Source: Gammaproteobacteria bacterium
Lineage (GTDB): Bacteria; Pseudomonadota; Gammaproteobacteria; Xanthomonadales; Marinicellaceae
DNA length: 64,000 nucleotides
Assembly (NCBI GenBank): GCA_030430025.1
Contig: JAUIGR010000012.1
Coordinates: forward strand, 1 to 64,000
Direction: 5' to 3'
Shown here: one piece after another, positions 1 to 9,622 of the stretch
How positions within the stretch are numbered: the first letter of the stretch is position 1
Layout of the letters: every line of letters begins with the position of its first letter
Notes under the pieces: generated by a model
Seen by the model: the letters and a program-made list of their open reading frames with translations, nothing else
The model's database searches: none
What the model was told of the DNA's origin: nothing
Program-made: the position numbers and the translations under genes

Positions 1-443
1 GATAATGTTAAGTTACCATTGATAACGCCGACACCACCACCCTGGTTATCTGCTCTATGTCCGCCCGTGATTGTTAGCTCATGTAAAATCAAAACATCAC
101 TTTGATTTGGTGCATTCATCCTTAAAACACCAAACTCCGGAGCATTCGCTGCGCGTTGGATCGTTGCACCATGTCCTTGTATCGCTATACTGCTCTCAAT
201 CAATGGTAATGCTTGATCAAGTATAAAAGTTTCATTATCTGGCAAGCTGATAAAATCAGCACCACTGCCTTCGCTACAGTTACCTACAGCCTGATCAGTA
301 TTGGCTGCACTAATGGCATCCGCTAAAGTACAGCTGTTGCCATCGACAATAATAAGACCTGCTTGTACTGAGCCAACACCTAACTCTAACAGTAAAGCAG
401 ATAGCAACACTTTTTTCTTAACCTTCCCAAAATCTTTAACCAT
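1..443 (-). CDS. Secreted beta-helix/CSLREA-like protein, N-terminal part
   Basis: The reading frame is open from an ATG at 443 to the left edge of the window, so only about 147 N-terminal residues are seen. The start has a good ribosome site (AGGAGT, 8 bases upstream). The first 26 residues are a Lys-rich n-region, a Leu-rich core and an Ala-x-Ala-like end, that is, a Sec signal peptide. It is followed by CTLADAISAANTD, the motif that opens CSLREA-type right-handed beta-helix proteins, and then by short Gly/Asn-rich rungs (TITGGHRADNQGGG). It probably is an extracellular or surface protein of unknown ligand. The beta-helix protein at 48278 is of the same general type. Confidence 0.75.
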   Translation of the reverse strand, partial: MVKDFGKVKKKVLLSALLLELGVGSVQAGLIIVDGNSCTLADAISAANTDQAVGNCSEGSGADFISLPDNETFILDQALPLIESSIAIQGHGATIQRAANAPEFGVLRMNAPNQSDVLILHELTITGGHRADNQGGGVGVINGNLTL

Positions 444-1307
444 ATGTTAACTCCTGAACTGATCTCTCAAAGCCATCAATAGACTTTTCGGATATTTAAA
501 TAATTGCCACATCAGTACCATCGTGAAAAGTATCAAAATAAGGTCAAAGAAGTCGATTTTTGACAGTGCGATGTAACATTTCCATTTGTTGAAATGTTGA
601 TATAGTCAGTTGTATCATCATAAATTATCCCCATGTTATTTAGGTTCAATGGCTCCTGGTTGTTTTTTGTTAAAACATACTATATGTCGGTATCTAATGT
701 TGTATAGGGGTGGGACAGATGATTATCTATAATGACCCTAGAATAACTTTATGTGTAAATAGTCAGTCCTGAAAAAGTCCTTGCTGGCCTTTTCCAGCAT
801 CGGTCAAAAAAACCTTAAGCGCAAAAGTGTGATTTTGCTGCTGGTTTTTGACCTTACTTGAGCCTAATGGCTCAAGGTGGCACGTCCCTGTGCCACACCA
901 TCGACCATAAAAATGTATCGTGGCACCTGTTTTTTGGTCGAAAAAATGTGGCAAGATTGAAGTAACTCTTGATATTGAACAATAAGTTATGCATTTTTCA
1001 GGTTCGACTAAATATCATGACGGTAATTAGTCATTTTTGCAGAATCTTAAGGAAAAGTTGACACCAAGTTTACGCATAGTACAGATTCGACTTCATGGAT
1101 TCGTTTATTGATTTGTTAATTTGAATATTTGTTGTACCATAATAATGGGTGTGCTAGGGATATGCTGTGATCACTTAGATGGCATAAACCGGGCTGATGT
1201 ATCTGGGTAGGTAGCAGTGATAATTTTTCATAGCATGTAAGTAAGTGTCGTTATAACTTACTGGTTTTGAACAACTGTTAGGGCTGCTAAGGGGGAATGA
1301 ATATTCG
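444..1307. other. Intergenic region with one MITE-like repeat
   Basis: No credible gene is seen between the divergent beta-helix gene and the kinase gene. The only recognisable object is the repeat copy at 761-1009. The small reading frame at 763-954 on the minus strand lies inside that repeat and is not called as a gene. Confidence 0.6.
761..1009 (-). mobile_element. MITE-like repeat, copy 1 (internally deleted)
   Basis: It begins AGTCAGTCCTGAAAAAG and ends with the complement of AGTCGAACCTGAAAAATGC, the imperfect terminal inverted repeats shared by all copies. AAAT flanks both sides (757-760 and 1010-1013), consistent with a 4-base target duplication. Compared with copies 2-4 it lacks about 55 bases that contain the internal hairpins. 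No transposase is encoded, so it would be a non-autonomous element. Confidence 0.75.
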
Positions 1308-3485
1308 ATGACATTATTTTATAAAAAAATTGAAGCACATTTTAACCGGTTAGCTGAATTACCTGATGAGGTCATCGAACAGGAAATACAGCGACTTTCA
1401 TCTGAAGAAATATTGACTTTGAGAGAGATTGAGGAGTTAAAAATTTTGCTTTCTTTAGATCATCAGTCAGACGGGTTAACTATTTCCAATAAAGCTTCTC
1501 AGTCAGTTGTTGGTGACAGTTTAGATGATGTGCCAACGATTAATAAATATCAAATTATCAAACCGCTGGGAACAGGTGGTATGGGTCAGGTTTTTTTGGC
1601 CAAAAACAATGATGAGAGTTTTGAGCACTTGGTTGCTATTAAATGCGCACATGGCTACCTATCTCCGGAAGATACTAAGAAATTCATTACAGAGCGGCAA
1701 ATTTTAGCCAGCTTAAAACATCCTAATATTGCTCAAATATTTGATGGCGGGAGTGACTTAAATGGTAAGCCCTATTTGGCTATGGAATACGTTTCAGGTG
1801 ATGATATCATCAGTTATGTGGTTAAGACAAAAGCCAGTTTAAAAGAGTGTATTGGTTTGGTTCTACAAATTTGTCAAGCTGTTGCTTACGCTCACTCAAA
1901 GTTGATTTTACATAGGGATTTAAAGCCTGACAATATTTGGGTTACTGATGATGGTGTTGTTAAATTATTGGATTTTGGGATTGCCAAATCGCTCGTTGAA
2001 AATGATTCTTCCACTCATTTTACTAGAATTATGACCCGGCGGTATGCCAGCCCAGAACAGATTAAAGGAGAATCACTGACCATTCACAGTGACTTGTTCA
2101 GTTTAGGTATCATTGCTTTTGAGTTATTGACAGGCTGTCACCCTTTTCGCAATAAGACAGAATATGAGCGTGAACAGAATGTGATTTCTGGTAATGCAAC
2201 TACAGACTATGAATCTTTTAGCGATGATCAAGTAGTGCATGTTGACATTTATTCGCAAGTTAAGGGCGCTTTACATACAGACCTGCAAAGTATTATTAAT
2301 AAGGCTTTAAATCCCGAGATTCGTTATCGGTATAACAGTGCAGATGCTTTCGCTCAGGATTTAAGGAATTATTTAGAAAATAAACCTGTGTCGGCTAGGG
2401 TTGCTGGTCTTACCTACCATTTGCATAAGTTTATTCGGCGAAACTTTATATCTTCACTGATGGCATTCATTTTTTCTGTTGCCTTGATGATCACCACTTG
2501 GATATCGATCAATCAGGCTCAGATAGCGCGAAATCAAAAACATCAAGCTGAACTAACCTCAACTTTTTTAGAGAAAATTTTCATAGACAGTAATAATTAT
2601 CAGTCGAAAACTGAGGTGCAAATTGGGGATGTATTAGAACAAGGTTTGATGAGGGTAGCTTCAAGCACTGAGTTATTTCCATCTGTCAAATATCGGATTA
2701 TCAAGTCTATACATGAGAGCTTGTGGTCTTTAGCAATGTATGAGCTATCAGGCCAACACATCGAAGATAATATTAAAGATTGTTACAGGGAGTTGGGTGA
2801 AGAAGATGTCCAGTGTATTTGGTTATTGATGGGGAGTTATCGGCCATTACTGGAATCTGAACGTTTGGAGGAGGCGATTGCTGTTCTAAAAAAAGCTGAG
2901 CAAGCTGCTAATTTAATAAAAAATAACGAACTATTAGTCGAAATTTATTCAGCCCAGATGTTGATATTAACTAATATGTTTCATTATCAAGAAGCACAGG
3001 CTGCTGCGGAGCAATCTGTTTATTATGCTACTTTGGCGGATGGTTCGGTAGAAACCATTATTGGTGTTTTGAACGATTTGGCTATATCGTATATCTCAAC
3101 TAAGGATTTTACGAGTGCGGAAAAAACCATAGCACGTATTCCTCAGTATTTGAATAGGTTAGATGTACATCAACGAGTAGATAAGGAAAGCTCATTTTAT
3201 GGTCTATGGGGATATTTTTATGCTGTAAAAGGTGATATTAAAATGTCATTTACGAATTATAAAAATGCGTTAAATACATTAACAAAATATTATGTTAAAG
3301 AGACACCTAAAATAAGTTGGTACTATAACATAACGGCAGATGCTGCCTACAGAAGTAATAATGAACGTTGTACCCAGAGGCAATACGTTCATATGCTGAA
3401 ATTCGACCTGATTCAAAGTCACAGAGATGTGATCTCTTGTATGACAACATTTTTTTTAACATTCACTATCAAAAAAGTATTTTAG
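1308..3485 (+). CDS. Membrane Ser/Thr protein kinase (PknB/Hanks type), frameshifted at the 3' end
   Basis: Hanks-type kinase. Residues 1-80 are a short N-terminal region. The kinase domain spans about 81-360: glycine loop GTGGMG (88-93), VAIK lysine (112), HRDLKPDN catalytic loop (202-209) and DFG (222-224), so it should be active. A single membrane segment lies at about 380-400, followed by a helical, TPR-like domain that would be periplasmic. The frame ends in 40 residues of unrelated sequence after about residue 685, because the TPR region continues in another frame (3368-3862). Adding one T near 3367 joins the two frames into a protein of about 850 residues. This kinase-TM-TPR architecture is common in Xanthomonadales-type bacteria. 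GGGGGA precedes the ATG at 13 bases. Confidence 0.85.
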   Translation: MTLFYKKIEAHFNRLAELPDEVIEQEIQRLSSEEILTLREIEELKILLSLDHQSDGLTISNKASQSVVGDSLDDVPTINKYQIIKPLGTGGMGQVFLAKNNDESFEHLVAIKCAHGYLSPEDTKKFITERQILASLKHPNIAQIFDGGSDLNGKPYLAMEYVSGDDIISYVVKTKASLKECIGLVLQICQAVAYAHSKLILHRDLKPDNIWVTDDGVVKLLDFGIAKSLVENDSSTHFTRIMTRRYASPEQIKGESLTIHSDLFSLGIIAFELLTGCHPFRNKTEYEREQNVISGNATTDYESFSDDQVVHVDIYSQVKGALHTDLQSIINKALNPEIRYRYNSADAFAQDLRNYLENKPVSARVAGLTYHLHKFIRRNFISSLMAFIFSVALMITTWISINQAQIARNQKHQAELTSTFLEKIFIDSNNYQSKTEVQIGDVLEQGLMRVASSTELFPSVKYRIIKSIHESLWSLAMYELSGQHIEDNIKDCYRELGEEDVQCIWLLMGSYRPLLESERLEEAIAVLKKAEQAANLIKNNELLVEIYSAQMLILTNMFHYQEAQAAAEQSVYYATLADGSVETIIGVLNDLAISYISTKDFTSAEKTIARIPQYLNRLDVHQRVDKESSFYGLWGYFYAVKGDIKMSFTNYKNALNTLTKYYVKETPKISWYYNITADAAYRSNNERCTQRQYVHMLKFDLIQSHRDVISCMTTFFLTFTIKKVF

Positions 3486-3862
3486 AAATAGATAGTTTAT
3501 GGAAAAAATCTAAAGCGCTACAATGTGATGAATTAATGATAGAGGGTGGTAAATCATTTACAGGTAGTTTAGCTTTTAAGCGGTCGATTATACAACTCTT
3601 CAAGGCTTTTTTTGCTGTTGACCAAAGCAAGATAAACTTTCATAAAGAACATTTGATTAAACATTTTCAAGCGAGAATTGAAGAAGAAAGGTGGGAGGCT
3701 TTATGGTGGTATGAAGCATTAACTTTCGAGGCTATTATCAATAAGGATAGGGCGGTGGCGCAAAAACACCTCACAAAAGCCAAAGCCATATCAGATTTAC
3801 AGCCACTCAACTACCTTAATCATAAACAGTATATTAAGCGTTTAGAGCAAATGTTACCCTAG
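3368..3862 (+). pseudogene. C-terminal TPR part of the kinase, shifted frame
   Basis: About 165 residues rich in helix-forming repeats (YPEAIRSYAEI, KAFFAVDQSK, AVAQKHLTKAKAIS) continue the TPR domain of the upstream kinase. The frame opens with TTG at 3368 directly after an in-frame TGA (3362) and has no ribosome site, so it is not a separate gene. It is either the tail of a broken kinase gene, a programmed frameshift product, or the result of a single-base sequencing error. Confidence 0.7.
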
Positions 3863-4207
3863 CTCGTTTTATTCTCATTTTAATGTTTCTTGAGTATATT
3901 CATTCTTTTAAGTGCTGTTTTTCCTTATGTGGTAGTTTGCAGTTGGTTTAAATTTACAGATAAAGAATGGTTTTGAAACTTAGTTGGAATTACTGCCTTA
4001 TTTTGAAAAGTTTTATTCAGGTGAGTGGATAACTGATTAAAAGTATTCAGTGACAGAGCCTTTTCGGGTTAGGTTCGATTCAGTTCTTTGTAAGATGAAT
4101 ATTAAATTTGATTAATAAATCACAATCGCTGTTTTCATGAGTTTTGGCACTATTTAGTGTGATTCATTGAACGTGTATAATCGTTACTTTTTTAGAGGAT
4201 AATCGGC
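3863..4207. other. Intergenic region with possible promoter
   Basis: There is no gene-like frame here. TATAAT at 4176-4181, 27 bases before the SPFH gene, is a plausible -10 box, but no good -35 box is seen at the right spacing. An AGAGGAT ribosome site lies at 4194-4200. Confidence 0.4.
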
Positions 4208-5314
4208 ATGGGTATTTGGGATAAGCTGTTTGGTGAGTTGGTTGATATCATAGACTGGACTGATGATACCAGTCATACTTTAGTTTACCGATTTCCACGC
4301 TATGGAAATGAAATAAAAAATGGTGCTAAATTAACTGTTAGAGAAGGGCAGTTAGCGATTCTTGTCAATGAGGGTGAAGTTGCTGATGTTTTTGAACCAG
4401 GTTTGTATGAACTCAATACAGCTAATGTGCCTATTCTTTCTACTTTGCAAGGTTGGCAACATGGTTTTGAAAGTCCTTTTAAGGCAGAAGTTTATTTTTT
4501 CAATACGCGTATTTTTACCGATATGAAGTGGGGTCTAAGAAACCCTTTAATATTGCGAGATCCCGAGTTTGGTGTCATTAGGACAAGGGCCTTTGGCTCT
4601 TATGCTTTCAGAATTCAGGACCCAGCTGTGATGCTGAAAGAAATTGTGGGTACTGACGGCCACTTTGTTTTAGAAGAAATCATTGGACAGCTTAAGAATT
4701 TGGTGGTCACTGGTTTTGCCAAAGTCATCAGTGAGGCAAAAGTGCCTATATTAGATTTGGTTGCCAGCTATGATGACTTGGGTCGATTTTTAACTGAGCA
4801 GCTTCAGCCTATGTTCAAAGCCTATGGTTTGTCATTGGAAACTTTGTTAGTTGAAAATGTATCAGTTCCTGAGGCAGTAGAAAAAGCATTGGATGAACGT
4901 GCCAGTTCAATTGCGGTAGGTGATTTAAATCGTTTTACTCGCTATCAACAGGCTCAAGCAATGCGAGATGCAGCTAATAATCAGGGAACAGCAGGATCAG
5001 GGATGGCCATGGGAATGGGTTTTGGGATGGCGCAATCTTTTGGTGCCGCTTTGGGTCGGGGCGATTCCAATGATCCTTTAGCACCGCCGCCGATGCCAGA
5101 ACAAGTCCAAGTAGTCAAACATTACTTTGTTGTCATTGATGGTCAGCGCGTAGGTCCAGTTAATTTGGCAGTCATTAAAGACATGATTGTTGAGTCAAAA
5201 ATTACAGCTGAGACGTTGATGTGGACTGAGGGGTTGGCGGATTGGTCAGCAGCTGATACGCTGAGTGAAGTGAAAACATTATTGAATAGTCAGCCACCTG
5301 CTATGCCTCAATAA
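4208..5314 (+). CDS. SPFH/band-7 domain protein with C-terminal GYF-like domain
   Basis: 368 residues. The first about 260 form an SPFH (stomatin/prohibitin-like) domain of the group annotated as virion core protein-like or YdjI-like: a conserved start (MGIWDKLFGELVDIIDW), an LTVREGQLAILVNEGEVADVFEPG segment and a long helical stretch with no N-terminal membrane segment. A Gly/Met-rich linker (about 265-290) precedes a GYF_2/DUF4339 domain (YFVVIDGQRVGPVN, then MWTEGLADWSAA), which usually binds proline-rich partners or tethers to membranes. It lies 16 bases upstream of the zinc-ribbon gene and probably shares its transcript. The exact role is unknown. Confidence 0.8.
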   Translation: MGIWDKLFGELVDIIDWTDDTSHTLVYRFPRYGNEIKNGAKLTVREGQLAILVNEGEVADVFEPGLYELNTANVPILSTLQGWQHGFESPFKAEVYFFNTRIFTDMKWGLRNPLILRDPEFGVIRTRAFGSYAFRIQDPAVMLKEIVGTDGHFVLEEIIGQLKNLVVTGFAKVISEAKVPILDLVASYDDLGRFLTEQLQPMFKAYGLSLETLLVENVSVPEAVEKALDERASSIAVGDLNRFTRYQQAQAMRDAANNQGTAGSGMAMGMGFGMAQSFGAALGRGDSNDPLAPPPMPEQVQVVKHYFVVIDGQRVGPVNLAVIKDMIVESKITAETLMWTEGLADWSAADTLSEVKTLLNSQPPAMPQ

Positions 5315-5330
5315 GGTTTGTTAATATAAA

Positions 5331-6386
5331 ATGACTCAATATACGGCGTATAAATGCCAAACTTGTGGGAATGACATGGATTATGCCATTGGTCATCACT
5401 CGTTGAAGTGTATCAGCTGTGGTGAAGCCACTCCTATTGCTGTTGATGGCATGGATTTTACCGCACATGATTATGCTGAGGCAGAACGTATTGTTCCTAC
5501 GGGTGATGCCAACGTGGTGACACATGAAATTCACTGTAATAATTGTGGTGCAGATTTTAGTATGCCCAATTATGTTCATGCCGATGAATGCCCTTATTGT
5601 GACATGAATTTGGTGGTGCCGGTCGATTTAGAGCGTTACTTCAAACCTGACGGTGTGTTACCTTTTGAGGTGGATCATAATGAGGCTGTAGCAGGATTCA
5701 AAAAATGGTTACATGGATTATGGTTTGCGCCCAATGCGCTCAAGAAGAAAGCGATTCAGGCGACTCCTATCAATGCCTCGTATATGCCATTTTGGACGTT
5801 TGATGCAGATACCTTTTCAAAATATCATGGTTCTCGTGGTGATAATTATGTGACTACGGTGAGGCGCAATGGTCAAACACAAACTGTAGTAAAAACCCGA
5901 TGGCGAAGTGTTAGTGGGAGTGTTTCTGTCCCGTTTGATGACTTGACAGTACTGGCTACAAAGAGTTTGCCTCTTAAGTTTCAAAGCTTTTTGTCTCAAT
6001 GGAATTTGGGGAAAGCCAGACAATTTGATGGGCGGTATTTGAGTGGTTTCCATTCAGAGTTGTATACCATTGAGCTTACGAGTGGTTTTGAGTTGGCTAA
6101 GCAGGTAATGGATGGTGTTATCAGAGGTCGTATCAGAATTGATATTGGTGGTGATCATCAGATTATTAGCAGTGTTCAAACTCAATATAATAATGTGGGT
6201 TTTCAGTTGGTGTTGGCGCCAGTGTATATTTCTGCATTCAATTACAATAAAAAAACGTATCGGTATGTGATTAATGGACAATCTGGTAAAGCTTATGGTG
6301 AAAGGCCTTGGAGCTGGTGGAAAATTGGGGGATTGATTTTTATGGTAGCCACTATAGTTGCGACGTGGTACGCATTTTCACAGTAA
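5331..6386 (+). CDS. Zinc-ribbon membrane-anchored protein
   Basis: 351 residues with two tandem CxxC zinc ribbons at the N-terminus (CQTCG...CISCG at about 9-34 and CNNCG...CPYC at about 69-89). A beta-rich middle region follows, then a C-terminal membrane segment (about 330-348, IGGLIFMVATIVATWYAF). Proteins of this type are often annotated as TFIIB-type zinc ribbon or, wrongly, primosomal protein N-like, and they typically sit next to SPFH genes as here. Co-transcription with the upstream gene is inferred from the 16-base gap. The function is unknown. Confidence 0.75.
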   Translation: MTQYTAYKCQTCGNDMDYAIGHHSLKCISCGEATPIAVDGMDFTAHDYAEAERIVPTGDANVVTHEIHCNNCGADFSMPNYVHADECPYCDMNLVVPVDLERYFKPDGVLPFEVDHNEAVAGFKKWLHGLWFAPNALKKKAIQATPINASYMPFWTFDADTFSKYHGSRGDNYVTTVRRNGQTQTVVKTRWRSVSGSVSVPFDDLTVLATKSLPLKFQSFLSQWNLGKARQFDGRYLSGFHSELYTIELTSGFELAKQVMDGVIRGRIRIDIGGDHQIISSVQTQYNNVGFQLVLAPVYISAFNYNKKTYRYVINGQSGKAYGERPWSWWKIGGLIFMVATIVATWYAFSQ

Positions 6387-6473
6387 TCGCTTAAAAAACG
6401 TAGACAATTTGGTAATAGTCAGATTAAACTCAGGACTTGTTAAATCGATACTTAGGTGTTTTAAAAGACCTTA

Positions 6474-7322
6474 ATGACCGAAGACCAGAGTAGGAACGAT
6501 GTTGATCAGGAAAATCAGAAAACATCGTGGCTAAGCAAGTTAGCCAATTTATTTACGGATGAACCTCAAAATCGCACAGATTTGATCGCTATTTTAACTG
6601 AAGCTCATGAAAACGGGCTTTTGGATGCTGATGCTCTTAATATGATGAAAGGTGCGTTGAAAGTTTCCGAGTTACAGGTGCGTCAGGTGATGGTTCCCAG
6701 AGCACAAATGGTGGTGGTTCCTAATACCGCGGATATAGAAGCTGTGTTACCAATCATCGTAGAGTCTGGGCATTCACGTTTTCCTGTTGTGGGTGAAGAT
6801 AAGGATGAAATTGAAGGCATTTTATTGGCTAAGGATGTTTTGAAATCTTTCGTTAAAGGTGAAGATGATTTTAAACTTTCTGAAATCATAAGGCCTGCCG
6901 TAGTGATTCCTGAGTCAAAGCAAGTCAATATTTTATTGAATGAATTCAGAACAAGTCATAATCACATGGCCATCATTATTGATGAGTACGGGGGTGTGGC
7001 TGGCTTGGTTACTATCGAAGATATATTGGAAGAGATTGTTGGTGACATTGATGATGAGTATGATGATCAAGAAGACCCATATGTGCTCAAAATTAAGGAG
7101 AATTTATATAGAATCAATGCCTTGACTACGATAGCTGATTTCAATGAACAATTTGACTTCCAGTTTGATGATTCTGAGTATGATACTTTAGGTGGTATGG
7201 TGGCGTCTTATGCTGGGCGACTGCCTGAAACAGGGGAGCAAGTTGAGGTTGATGAGTTGTTATTTAAAATAGCTAAGGCAGATAAACGCCGAATCGAGTT
7301 TCTAGAAGTGGAACTTTCTTGA
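6474..7322 (+). CDS. corC: CorC/YbeX-type CBS domain protein
   Basis: 282 residues. A short linker leads into paired CBS domains (about 65-190; VRQVMVPRAQMVVV and the VTIEDILEEIVGDIDDEYD motif typical of CorC/HlyC). A CorC_HlyC FAD-like-fold domain follows (about 200-280; YRINALTTIADFNEQF, GGMVASYAGRLPETGE). It matches the gammaproteobacterial CorC/YbeX family, linked to Mg2+/Co2+ homeostasis and, next to ybeY/lnt, to ribosome and envelope functions. Here it has a different neighbour: its stop overlaps the TTG start of the DUF4105 gene by four bases, indicating translational coupling. Confidence 0.88.
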   Translation: MTEDQSRNDVDQENQKTSWLSKLANLFTDEPQNRTDLIAILTEAHENGLLDADALNMMKGALKVSELQVRQVMVPRAQMVVVPNTADIEAVLPIIVESGHSRFPVVGEDKDEIEGILLAKDVLKSFVKGEDDFKLSEIIRPAVVIPESKQVNILLNEFRTSHNHMAIIIDEYGGVAGLVTIEDILEEIVGDIDDEYDDQEDPYVLKIKENLYRINALTTIADFNEQFDFQFDDSEYDTLGGMVASYAGRLPETGEQVEVDELLFKIAKADKRRIEFLEVELS

Positions 7323-8458
7323 GACGTTCATCATTATTTGTGGCGTTAATTTTGGGGCTGTTGTTGACAGCCCCATTGGTTTTAGCTCGTGATTTTTATT
7401 TAATGACAGTGTCACCAGGTACGGAGTTTTGGTCAGTCTATGGTCACAGCGCATTAGTTATTGATGATGATGTGTTTGGTTTTGGTGTTTTTAGTTTTGA
7501 ACAAGCGGGTTTCTTGAAATCTTTTATTCAAAATGACATGCAATATATGATTGGCCTGACATCGATTGAAGAGGAAAAGTATTGGGCTGAGATTGAACAG
7601 CGAGATTTAACATTAACACCATTAAAATTCAGTCAACGAGCAAAAAATGAAATCATACAGTATTTGCGTTGGCACCTTAAACCTGAAAATCAATCCTATG
7701 ATTATGATTATTTTTTCAATAATTGTGCTACTAAAATCAGAGATTTATTAGATCAGGGAACTTATGGTGCATTAAAAGCAGAGTCTCAGTCACTATCCAC
7801 GAGTTATTTCCAACAGACGTTCCCGGTGCCTAATCAGTCATTAATGAACTTCGGACTAGCGGCAGGTTATGGCCATGCTGCCTATCAGCTGAGGAGCGAC
7901 TGGGCTTTGATGGCATTCCCTGGAAAATTACAAGAAGCCATCAGTATTAGAGCGATGGATCAGTGGACAGGTACACCCGAAAAAGTTGTTATGGCAGCGA
8001 ACAAGCAGTCATCTAATTCTTGGTTAAAAACCCATGCTGCTCTGTTGATTGTGAGCTTATGCTTTTTTGTGGGTTTTTGTTGGCAGCGTTCGCGGTTGTT
8101 AATGGCAAGGTTTTATATTTGCTTTTTATCGTTGATAGGGTTGATTTTGTTGTATCTGTGGTTTGGTACAGCTCATCAAATGGCAGCATGGAATGTGCAG
8201 TTGCTATTGTTTTGCCCATGGATGGTATTGGTGCCCTCATATGCGCTCATAAGATTGCTCACTTTTTGTTGTTGGCTAGCTTGGTGGCCACTGGTTTTTT
8301 GGCAAGGTAGCTGGTATTTGTGGCCCTTGATGCTGTTGAATGGCTGGGTGTTAATGATATATTGTTCTTGGCATATGAGATGGTGTGGGATGAGTGCTTG
8401 GAACCATAAAAATAGCCGCAAACTCAATGCATCTTCAGCCATAATAGCAACCAATTAA
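7319..8458 (+). CDS. DUF4105 (Lnb N-terminal periplasmic domain-like) membrane protein
   Basis: 379 residues starting at TTG (TTGA overlaps the corC stop). A signal peptide (residues 1-23, LFVALILGLLLTAPLVLA) precedes a DUF4105 domain with the family pattern VSPGTEFWSVYGHSALVI and a later YDYDYFFNNCATKIRDLL segment; His and Cys in these motifs suggest an NlpC/P60-like periplasmic fold. The C-terminal 140 residues contain about four hydrophobic membrane segments. The likely site is the periplasmic face of the inner membrane; the substrate is unknown. A MITE-like repeat begins three bases after the stop codon. Confidence 0.8.
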   Translation: MRRSSLFVALILGLLLTAPLVLARDFYLMTVSPGTEFWSVYGHSALVIDDDVFGFGVFSFEQAGFLKSFIQNDMQYMIGLTSIEEEKYWAEIEQRDLTLTPLKFSQRAKNEIIQYLRWHLKPENQSYDYDYFFNNCATKIRDLLDQGTYGALKAESQSLSTSYFQQTFPVPNQSLMNFGLAAGYGHAAYQLRSDWALMAFPGKLQEAISIRAMDQWTGTPEKVVMAANKQSSNSWLKTHAALLIVSLCFFVGFCWQRSRLLMARFYICFLSLIGLILLYLWFGTAHQMAAWNVQLLLFCPWMVLVPSYALIRLLTFCCWLAWWPLVFWQGSWYLWPLMLLNGWVLMIYCSWHMRWCGMSAWNHKNSRKLNASSAIIATN

Positions 8459-8460
8459 AT

Positions 8461-8769
8461 AGTCAGTCCTGAAAAAGCCCATCCGGGCCTTTTTCATATT
8501 CGGTCAAACAACATTTAACCGCAAAAGTGCGATTTTGCTGATGTTTTTTGATCTTACTTGAGCCTGAGACGGTTCAAGGTGGCACTTTCATGTGCCACAG
8601 CATCGACCAGAAAAAAGTTTCTGAAAAACTTTTTCACGTTAGTCTCAGAGCCGCATGGAAGCGGCGAATAAAAATGCATCGAGGCAGCTGTTTTCTGGTA
8701 GAAAAAATGTACAAGATTGAGGTAACTCTTCATATTTAACAATAAGTTATGCACTTTTCAGGTTCGACT
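8461..8769 (-). mobile_element. MITE-like repeat, copy 2
   Basis: Full-length copy (309 bases) with the family's terminal inverted repeats and AAAT on both sides (8457-8460, 8770-8773). It contains the internal hairpins GCCGC/GCGGC and AAAGTTT/AAACTTT. It separates the DUF4105 gene from a protease gene remnant that lacks its 5' end. Confidence 0.8.
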
Positions 8770-8803
8770 AAATAGTGTTAACAGATCCTAATCTCATTTG
8801 TGA

Positions 8804-9367
8804 GAAAATGGCACACAAAATGATGAAAAACGTAAATGTACCAGTGGCTGGTCAGTCTCGGGCCCCAATGGTGATGGTATCGTCACAGCAGGTCACTGTC
8901 CTGGTATCAATCAATTTGAAGAATCTCTGTCGGTCATCTATGGTACACAATTTCGCAAACAGAATTATGGACTAGGCGGCGATGTTGAATATCACACCAC
9001 TGATCATATTGAGCCAACCTCATATTGGGCCAGCGCAAGTTCTTTACGTCCGGTAGAGAGTATTAGAATAACAAAAAACATGTACAAGGGAACAACGGTG
9101 TGTCGTTATGGCCGCTCATCAAATGTTCGTTCTTGTGATCATCAGGTTAAAGCTAAAAGTGTATCGATAATATTTAAATCTGGTAAGCTAATCACTAAGG
9201 TGGCGAAGGTATCAGGTATCGGCGCTATTGGTGGTGACAGTGGTGGACCCTGGTCATGGAGTACAACAGCTTGGGGAATACATTGTGGTGGTAGTAAAAA
9301 TAATTTGTTTTTCACACCCGTTCAGCAAGCGGAGAAAAAATCAGGTGTGACTATCAAGACGAAGTAA
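8804..9367 (+). pseudogene. Remnant of S1-family (chymotrypsin-like) serine protease
   Basis: A frame open from 8804 (after a TGA at 8801) to the TAA at 9365 reads as the catalytic part of a streptogrisin/alpha-lytic-like S1 protease. It contains CTSGWSV, GIVTAGHCPG with the catalytic His (8885-8899), GGDVEYH with a candidate catalytic Asp, and GAIGGDSGGPWS with the catalytic Ser at 9239-9241. There is no start codon before an internal ATG at 9080, which lies after the His and Asp. The signal peptide and propeptide are missing, and a MITE-like copy lies 35 bases upstream. It is therefore called a 5'-truncated pseudogene. Confidence 0.75.
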
Positions 9368-9622
9368 CAAAGTAACACCAATTATTTCATCACTTGAGAT
9401 AAATAATGGCGTGGAAACTGTTAAATTAGGCGCCTATCGTGACCTTACCTTTAACAATAGCATCATGACAGTGATCAGTTTTCTCATTCAAAAAATAAAC
9501 TGAACGCCATTAATTCAAGTGAATTGATCTTTATTATTGCTGACGATATATTTATCGGACTGGCAGTGCAAAGAGTGCTTAATGCTGGTATGATTTTTAA
9601 CTTTTTGAAATGGGAATAAATA

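Noticed and set aside
763-954. Reading frame inside MITE copy 1 (and related ones at 8554, 12003 and 32111)
   Set aside because: It exists only because the copies share DNA; no ribosome site, variable length, and no family features.
8548-8739. Plus-strand frame through MITE copy 2
   Set aside because: Not shared by the other copies and without a ribosome site.
8775-8975. 66-codon frame at the start of the protease remnant
   Set aside because: The protease motifs (TAGHC) are in a different frame; this one is a shadow.
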